Shown in pieces: positions 31,186 through 32,136 of a stretch of DNA of 32,136 nt; position 1 is the stretch's first letter; the number at the start of each line of letters is the position of its first letter. The notes below the pieces were generated by a model, which worked only from the letters and a program-made list of their open reading frames with translations, ran no database searches and was not told where the DNA came from. Both the position numbers and the translations under genes were made by a program. The stretch comes from Theodoxus fluviatilis. Its lineage: Eukaryota; Mollusca; Gastropoda; Cycloneritida; Neritidae. The stretch lies in the NCBI GenBank assembly GCA_034096865.1, contig JAWQFJ010020551.1, forward strand, positions 1 to 32,136, written 5' to 3'.

Positions 31186-31425
31186 CATCAGCATCACATC
31201 GTCATCATCATCATCATCATCATCATTCTATCAATCATCGATCATCGTCGTCGTCGTCGTTCGTCTCCGTCGGCGTCGTCGTCGTCGTCCATCGCCATCG
31301 TCCGTCGTCGTCACTTTGATCGTTCGTCGCCGTCCCGTCTCGTCGTTATCATCAGACGTCGTCGTCGTTTGTTTTGTTTTTTTCGTTGCACCGCCGTGGG
31401 CCATAACGATTGTCGTTCTATTATA
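31186..31425. repeat. (TCA)n/(TCG)n trinucleotide tract
   Basis: Degenerate runs of CAT/TCA followed by TCG/CGT units. The plus frames read as poly-Ser/His/Arg and the minus strand as Asp-rich. There is no start, no domain and no conserved frame, so it is a repeat and not a gene. Confidence 0.9.
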
Positions 31426-32136
31426 ATTGTGGTTATTGTCATTATTTGCTAGCGTAATCTCACCAAGGGATGGCTACCTTTTAGCACATTGTTGATGTTT
31501 AGGTGCGAACGAGGCGTATGAACTTATCATGCCCGTGACGTTCATAGTGACACATTTTCTATGCATCGCAATTCTTCTTCCTCTAGCTTTGTTTGGGCAT
31601 TGTACATCTCAATGGCATACGTTCTACTGTCTTGAGTGCCATATTGCTGTACGCCACTGACAAAAGAGTGCACTCGGCTTCCATCTCTGGAGATTCGCGT
31701 TTGAACTACTGCCCGGCAAGATGTCACACACAAAACACAGAAAAGACACACAGGAAAATAAGCACGGCGACCGCGCGGACGGGGGAGCGCGAAACAGGAA
31801 GGGTGCGTGCCCGAGAGCGCAGGGGACAACACACACACAATGCCCGGAGTCGTTAACGGTGGGGAGCAACACACCAATGGAGTCGCACATGCTCTCTCAC
31901 AGCCTTTGACCCCAAAACGACCCCCAGTAACAAAGTACACATACACCACCTTTTCAAAAGGAAAATTGTTGGGAAACTGACACTCCCACCCCCTCCTTTC
32001 CCCTCCCCTTACCCCCCTTTTCTTCATTCTCCATCTTATTCTGCCTGAGTCCAGAGAGTAACTTTCTGGCCTGCCCGCATGATCTCCTCTTGGCGGACAT
32101 GTTCTACTGGGAATCGAGAGATTTCGTCTTTCTTTA
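31426..32136. other. Right-end flank, no firm gene
   Basis: Unique DNA to the window edge. C-rich/T-rich at 31985-32025 and CA-rich at 31720-31840. One possible terminal exon on the minus strand is listed separately. Confidence 0.5.
31542..31717 (-). CDS. Possible terminal exon, unrecognised protein
   Basis: On the minus strand a pyrimidine-rich stretch ends in GGGCAG, which resembles a splice acceptor. It is followed by about 57 open codons with a charged, protein-like C-terminus (YAIEMYNAQTKLEEEELRC...) and a stop at 31542. The open frame continues upstream to 32027 through low-complexity DNA, which looks non-coding. No family recognised; a chance frame is the main alternative. Confidence 0.15.

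Noticed and set aside
31099..31452. Ser/Arg/Ile-rich ORFs over the trinucleotide tract
   Set aside because: All three plus frames are open because of the repeat. There is no start context or domain.

Overview
This window is eukaryotic, repeat-rich DNA, probably from a marine invertebrate, and a mollusc or similar lophotrochozoan is my best guess. It has no bacterial-style operons and no convincing host gene. What can be read is decayed transposable elements, a tRNA-derived SINE, long microsatellites and a minisatellite. The taxonomic guess rests on the combination of an R2-like (restriction-like-endonuclease) LINE group, an L2-like LINE and this SINE style. The sequence alone does not prove it.

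The dominant structure is a very large inverted repeat. The left arm runs from base 1 (the window edge, so it may extend further) to 14714. The right arm runs from 15084 to 27234 as its reverse complement, with a 369-base non-repeated spacer between them. Paired coordinates sum to 29798 near the centre and to 27234 at the outer end. The difference is accounted for by a few discrete insertions and deletions plus small indels.

From the outside in, each arm holds: a quiet outer segment with a GA/CT microsatellite; a SINE (3461-3660 / 23585-23785); a 29-bp minisatellite (12 copies left, 10 right); a decayed C-terminal fragment of an R2-like LINE (5159-6120 / 21188-22147); a hairpin element with long terminal inverted repeats (7674-9444 / 20271-20719); a GA/CT microsatellite; a longer decayed R2-like LINE containing the reverse transcriptase (9771-12081 / 17719-19959); a segment of a diverged dispersed repeat; and an inner segment with a long ORF that is identical in both arms.

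The arms differ by events that can be polarised. A 1.3-kb L2-like LINE sits only in the left arm, inside the hairpin element, with a 4-bp target duplication; the right arm is the empty site. The right arm lacks 365 bp and about 1,084 bp that the left arm has. The left arm lacks 257 bp of the RT gene. Some stop codons in the R2-like elements are shared by both arms, so those copies were dead before the duplication; other lesions are private to one arm.

Outside the palindrome (27235-32136) lies a decayed APE-type LINE on the + strand (endonuclease, RT with an intact FADD motif, C-terminal Cys motif, AATAAA and an 8-bp tandem tail), interrupted by a CA/CT/CA microsatellite. It is followed by a (TCA/TCG)n tract and about 0.7 kb in which I recognise nothing firmly. 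No cellular pathway or gene system is encoded; the interest lies in the palindrome and in what its two arms record.
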